Assembly (NCBI RefSeq): GCF_010550245.1
Contig: NZ_JAAGLU010000002.1
Span: 248,001-312,000, forward strand
Source: Streptomyces sp. SID12501
Lineage (GTDB): Bacteria > Actinomycetota > Actinomycetes > Streptomycetales > Streptomycetaceae
Length of the DNA stretch: 64,000 bases
Reading direction: 5' to 3'
The translations under genes and the position numbers were made by a program. This document shows, in pieces, positions 61,569 through 64,000 of this stretch; position 1 is the stretch's first letter; each line of letters opens with the position of its first letter. A model generated the notes under the pieces. The model did no database searches. It had not been told where the DNA came from and worked only from the letters and a program-made list of their open reading frames with translations.

Positions 61569-63313
61569 GAGACCAGCTCCTCGATCTTGTCGGCGGCGGT
61601 GGGGTCGGTGGTGGGGTCGGTGGTGGCGGTGGGGTCGTTCGGGTCGTTCGGGGCGGGCGCGCCCGCCCTGTCCGGCGTGTCCAGGGCGGCCAGGGTGGCC
61701 GGGGCATCCGGCGCGTCCGGCGTCGAGGTGCGGGCCGTGCGGAAGCTGTTGCCCGCCCGGCGCAGCGCCGTACGGACCGCGCTCGGCTCGGGGGCCGTGA
61801 GCGCCGCGATGTGTCCGTCGGGCCTGACCAGGACGGCCTTCGGTGCGGTGCCGAGCAGCGGGGTGAAGCCCGGCCAGACGGAGATGTCCCGTACCGGCAC
61901 CCCGTCCGGCGCGGCCGCTGTCACGGCCTCGCGGGCGGCCACCCATGCGGCGTCCTGCCGTTCGCCGGCCCAGAGCAGCAGCGTCAGCCGCGCCGGGTCG
62001 ATCGAGGGCCAGCGCTCGGCGCCCGGCTGGGGAGCGCCGTACGCGGTGAACACCGGCAGCCGGTCGCCGACGCGGAGTCTGCGGGTCAGCCCCGGCAGCG
62101 TGTCGCGCAGGGACTCGGCCGGCCGGTAGCTGACGTCGTGCTGCGCCATCAGCGGGGCGCCGAACCGCTGCAGCACCCCGGTCCGGTGGGCCAGCCGTAC
62201 GGTGGCGTCGCGCAGGGCGAGCTCGTGGCGCCGCTTGAACAGTCCCCAGCTGGTCTGCTTGGCGGTGGTCAGGACGATGCGCTCCGCGGCCAGATGACGG
62301 TCGCTGTCGTAGGTGTCGAGGATGCCCGGTTCGAAGGCGCCCTTGACGACGCCGGCCAGCTTCCACGCGAGATTGACCGCGTCCTGGATGCCGGTGTTCA
62401 TGCCCTGCGCGCCCGCCGCGCTGAACACGTGGGCGGCGTCGCCCGCGAGGAAGACCCGGCCCGCCCGCATGGTCTCGGCGACCCGGCGCCGGGCGCGGAA
62501 GATGGTGGACCAGTCCAGCTCGCCGACGATGCCGGGCCGCGGGGAGCGCTCGTCGAGGAACCGCTGGAACAGCTCCGGCGGCGGCCCCTGTTCCCCGCGC
62601 CAGTCCGGCACGCTGATGGCGAGCCGGTACGTGCCGCCACCGAAGGGGGCGATGCCCAGGGCTCCGGAGCGGGAGTAGCAGTACACCAGTGCGTGCTGGT
62701 CCATGTCACCGGCCACGGGGCCGTCACCGATGGCGAACAGCACGTCGTTCCCGCTGCCCAGGAGCTCGATCCCGGCCAGTCGGCGCACCGCGCTGTGCGC
62801 GCCGTCCGCGCCGATCACCCAGTCCGCCTCGATCTGCTCGGTGCGCCCGTCGGCCCGCGTCACGTCGGCGACCGGCCGGGGCCCCGAGGTGTCGAGCCCG
62901 CTGAGGGAACCGAACTCGATCTCACCGCCGTAGGCGGCCAGCCGGGTGCGGATCACCTCCTCGGTGGTGTCCTGCGGGACGACCACGCCGAAGGGGTACG
63001 GGGTGTCGGCGAGCCGGCTCATCTCGATGGAGCCGAGATGCCGCTTCTCGGAGTAGTACTGCACCTCGTCCAGGCGGTTGCCCAGCTCGATCAGCGGCTC
63101 GGACGCGCCGATACGGCCGAGGAGTTCCAGGCTGCGCGGCCAGACGACGCTGGCCCGGGAGTGCTGGACGGGGCCGGCGGCCGAGTGGTCGATCAGCCGG
63201 ACCGGAACACCCTGTGCGAGCAGTTCGGTGGCGAGTACGAGTCCCACGGGGCCCGCGCCCACGACGAGAACGGGACGCCGCTCACCGGGACCCTCGCGCT
63301 GAGGGAACGTCAT
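61565..63313 (-). CDS. FAD-dependent aromatic monooxygenase
   Basis: 582 residues, PheA/TetX class. VVGAGPVGLVLATELLAQG, the DG motif VIGADGAHSAVRRL, and FLAGDAAHVFSAAGAQGMNT. C-terminal thioredoxin-like domain and a Pro/Thr/Asp-repeat tail. Confidence 0.92.
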   Translation of the reverse strand: MTFPQREGPGERRPVLVVGAGPVGLVLATELLAQGVPVRLIDHSAAGPVQHSRASVVWPRSLELLGRIGASEPLIELGNRLDEVQYYSEKRHLGSIEMSRLADTPYPFGVVVPQDTTEEVIRTRLAAYGGEIEFGSLSGLDTSGPRPVADVTRADGRTEQIEADWVIGADGAHSAVRRLAGIELLGSGNDVLFAIGDGPVAGDMDQHALVYCYSRSGALGIAPFGGGTYRLAISVPDWRGEQGPPPELFQRFLDERSPRPGIVGELDWSTIFRARRRVAETMRAGRVFLAGDAAHVFSAAGAQGMNTGIQDAVNLAWKLAGVVKGAFEPGILDTYDSDRHLAAERIVLTTAKQTSWGLFKRRHELALRDATVRLAHRTGVLQRFGAPLMAQHDVSYRPAESLRDTLPGLTRRLRVGDRLPVFTAYGAPQPGAERWPSIDPARLTLLLWAGERQDAAWVAAREAVTAAAPDGVPVRDISVWPGFTPLLGTAPKAVLVRPDGHIAALTAPEPSAVRTALRRAGNSFRTARTSTPDAPDAPATLAALDTPDRAGAPAPNDPNDPTATTDPTTDPTAADKIEELVS

Positions 63314-63329
63314 GACAGTGCCTTTCTTC

Positions 63330-63475
63330 GAGATCTGAGCGGAGAGGGATCTAAGCGGAGGGGGCGGGAAACGGAGGGGCGGGAAGGGGAGAGGGCAGGA
63401 AGGGGGGAGGGTGGGAAACGGAGAGGGACTGGGGAAACGGAGAGGGGTCGGGAAAACGGAGAGAGATGGGGTGAA
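63330..63475. repeat. Purine-rich tandem repeats
   Basis: Repeated GGGAAACGGAGAGG and GGAGGGGCGGGAA units filling the gap between the monooxygenase start and the next gene. Confidence 0.8.
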
Positions 63476-63487
63476 GTCCCTGTCGGA

Positions 63488-64000
63488 TCAGGTCCGTTGC
63501 ACCACGACCGCGCTCCAGGTGAACCCCGCGCCAGCGCTCAGCACCGCCGCGTACTCGCCCCGTTCGAGGCGGTGCGGGCCGGTGTCGGCGGCCAGGGCGG
63601 CCAGGTTGGACAGCAGGTCGCCGGCGCCGAGGTGGCCGGTGCGGTCGCCCAGGTCGGCCAGGGGCGCGTCGGTGATCTCGGCGACGGCGGGGCCGTACAC
63701 GTCCCGCGCGGTGGCCCGGCCGAGCCGTGGCAGCAGCACCGTGCTCAGCTGCCGCCCGCCCGGGCCGATGCCCGCCGCGGTCAGCGCGGCGGCCAGTACG
63801 GCCGTGGTCTCCCGGCGCAGCCGGGCGAGGAAGCGCGGCTTGTCGTGGTCGGCGAGGAACGCCTTCTTGGTCCGGCGGACGTCCACGGCCGCGCCCCCGG
63901 TGTGCGGCGCCGGATGGAAGGCGCCGACGTCACGGTGGGCGTTCTCCAGCTCGGGCGCCGCCCGGGTCCGCAGGGCGCGCAGGGCGAGCGCGCCCTCCGG
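63488..64000 (-). CDS. KAS III-like acyltransferase/ketosynthase (N-terminus beyond window)
   Basis: 170 residues to the right edge. The end HLGAGDLLSNLAALAADTGP and GAGFTWSAVVVQRT match the C-terminus of KAS III-like proteins (DpsC/CerJ type). Confidence 0.75.
   Translation of the reverse strand, partial: PEGALALRALRTRAAPELENAHRDVGAFHPAPHTGGAAVDVRRTKKAFLADHDKPRFLARLRRETTAVLAAALTAAGIGPGGRQLSTVLLPRLGRATARDVYGPAVAEITDAPLADLGDRTGHLGAGDLLSNLAALAADTGPHRLERGEYAAVLSAGAGFTWSAVVVQRT

Overview
The window is high-GC actinobacterial DNA and almost certainly a Streptomyces chromosome. The signs are pervasive GC-rich third positions, frequent GTG starts, ATGA/GTGA translational coupling, SARP and gamma-butyrolactone (AfsA/ScbR) regulators, and a ubiquitous Streptomyces intergenic repeat near 57.8 kb. 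No rRNA, tRNA or CRISPR array is visible.

Layout: (1) 0-3.3 kb holds a DUF5819/HTTM membrane pair that recalls SdpA/SdpB, a secreted DUF3494 ice-binding-like protein whose leader contains two mutually exclusive hairpins, and a frameshifted small secreted-type gene. (2) 3.4-18 kb is an envelope and redox stress region. It contains the lipid-modification operon FAD oxidoreductase-DUF1365-cyclopropane synthase-DUF1295, an Asp23/AmaP/DUF2273 operon, a fasciclin lipoprotein, a sulfite-oxidase-like Mo enzyme, an ECF sigma-Asp23 operon, and a SigK/RskA pair. These are homologues of the M. tuberculosis Rv0444c-Rv0449c (rskA, sigK, ufaA1) locus and the MPT70/83 type of target. Four transcription units share one promoter architecture, CCAATCC-N16-CGGAtt, so the scattered pieces look like one regulon. 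(3) 18-28.9 kb is mixed accessory and core: a VapBC module, a polysaccharide deacetylase, a TnpB-like gene with an in-frame TAG, a deleted FtsX-type permease, an SDR, and a Ser/Thr kinase with a coupled membrane partner.

(4) 29.2-44.6 kb is a hypoxia/dormancy island: narK, hemerythrin, narGHJI, a cupin, two tandem-domain universal stress proteins and a phosphoketolase. Palindromes of the form GGGNC-N4-GNCCC, often in tandem 20-21 bp apart, precede its transcription units and resemble DevR/OsdR boxes. The island also carries 5' remnants of Rv1733c-like, GAPDH and perhaps universal-stress genes, so it is being eroded by deletions that keep the promoters. (5) 44.8-48.4 kb is a LysR/MFS/metallo-hydrolase module.

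(6) 48.5-64 kb is the left part of a biosynthetic gene cluster. Regulators come first (SARP, a catalytically degenerate IS701-like protein, two TetR/ScbR-type regulators, AfsA, two HAD proteins, an SDR). Then come a tandem 3-hydroxyacyl-CoA dehydrogenase, an aldo/keto reductase, a single ketosynthase, an ACP, KAS III, an FAD monooxygenase and a second KAS III-like protein that leaves the window. The enzymes look like a FAS/type II PKS pathway; the product cannot be read from this portion. Short tandem repeats of 5-14 bp are unusually common throughout, both inside and between genes.
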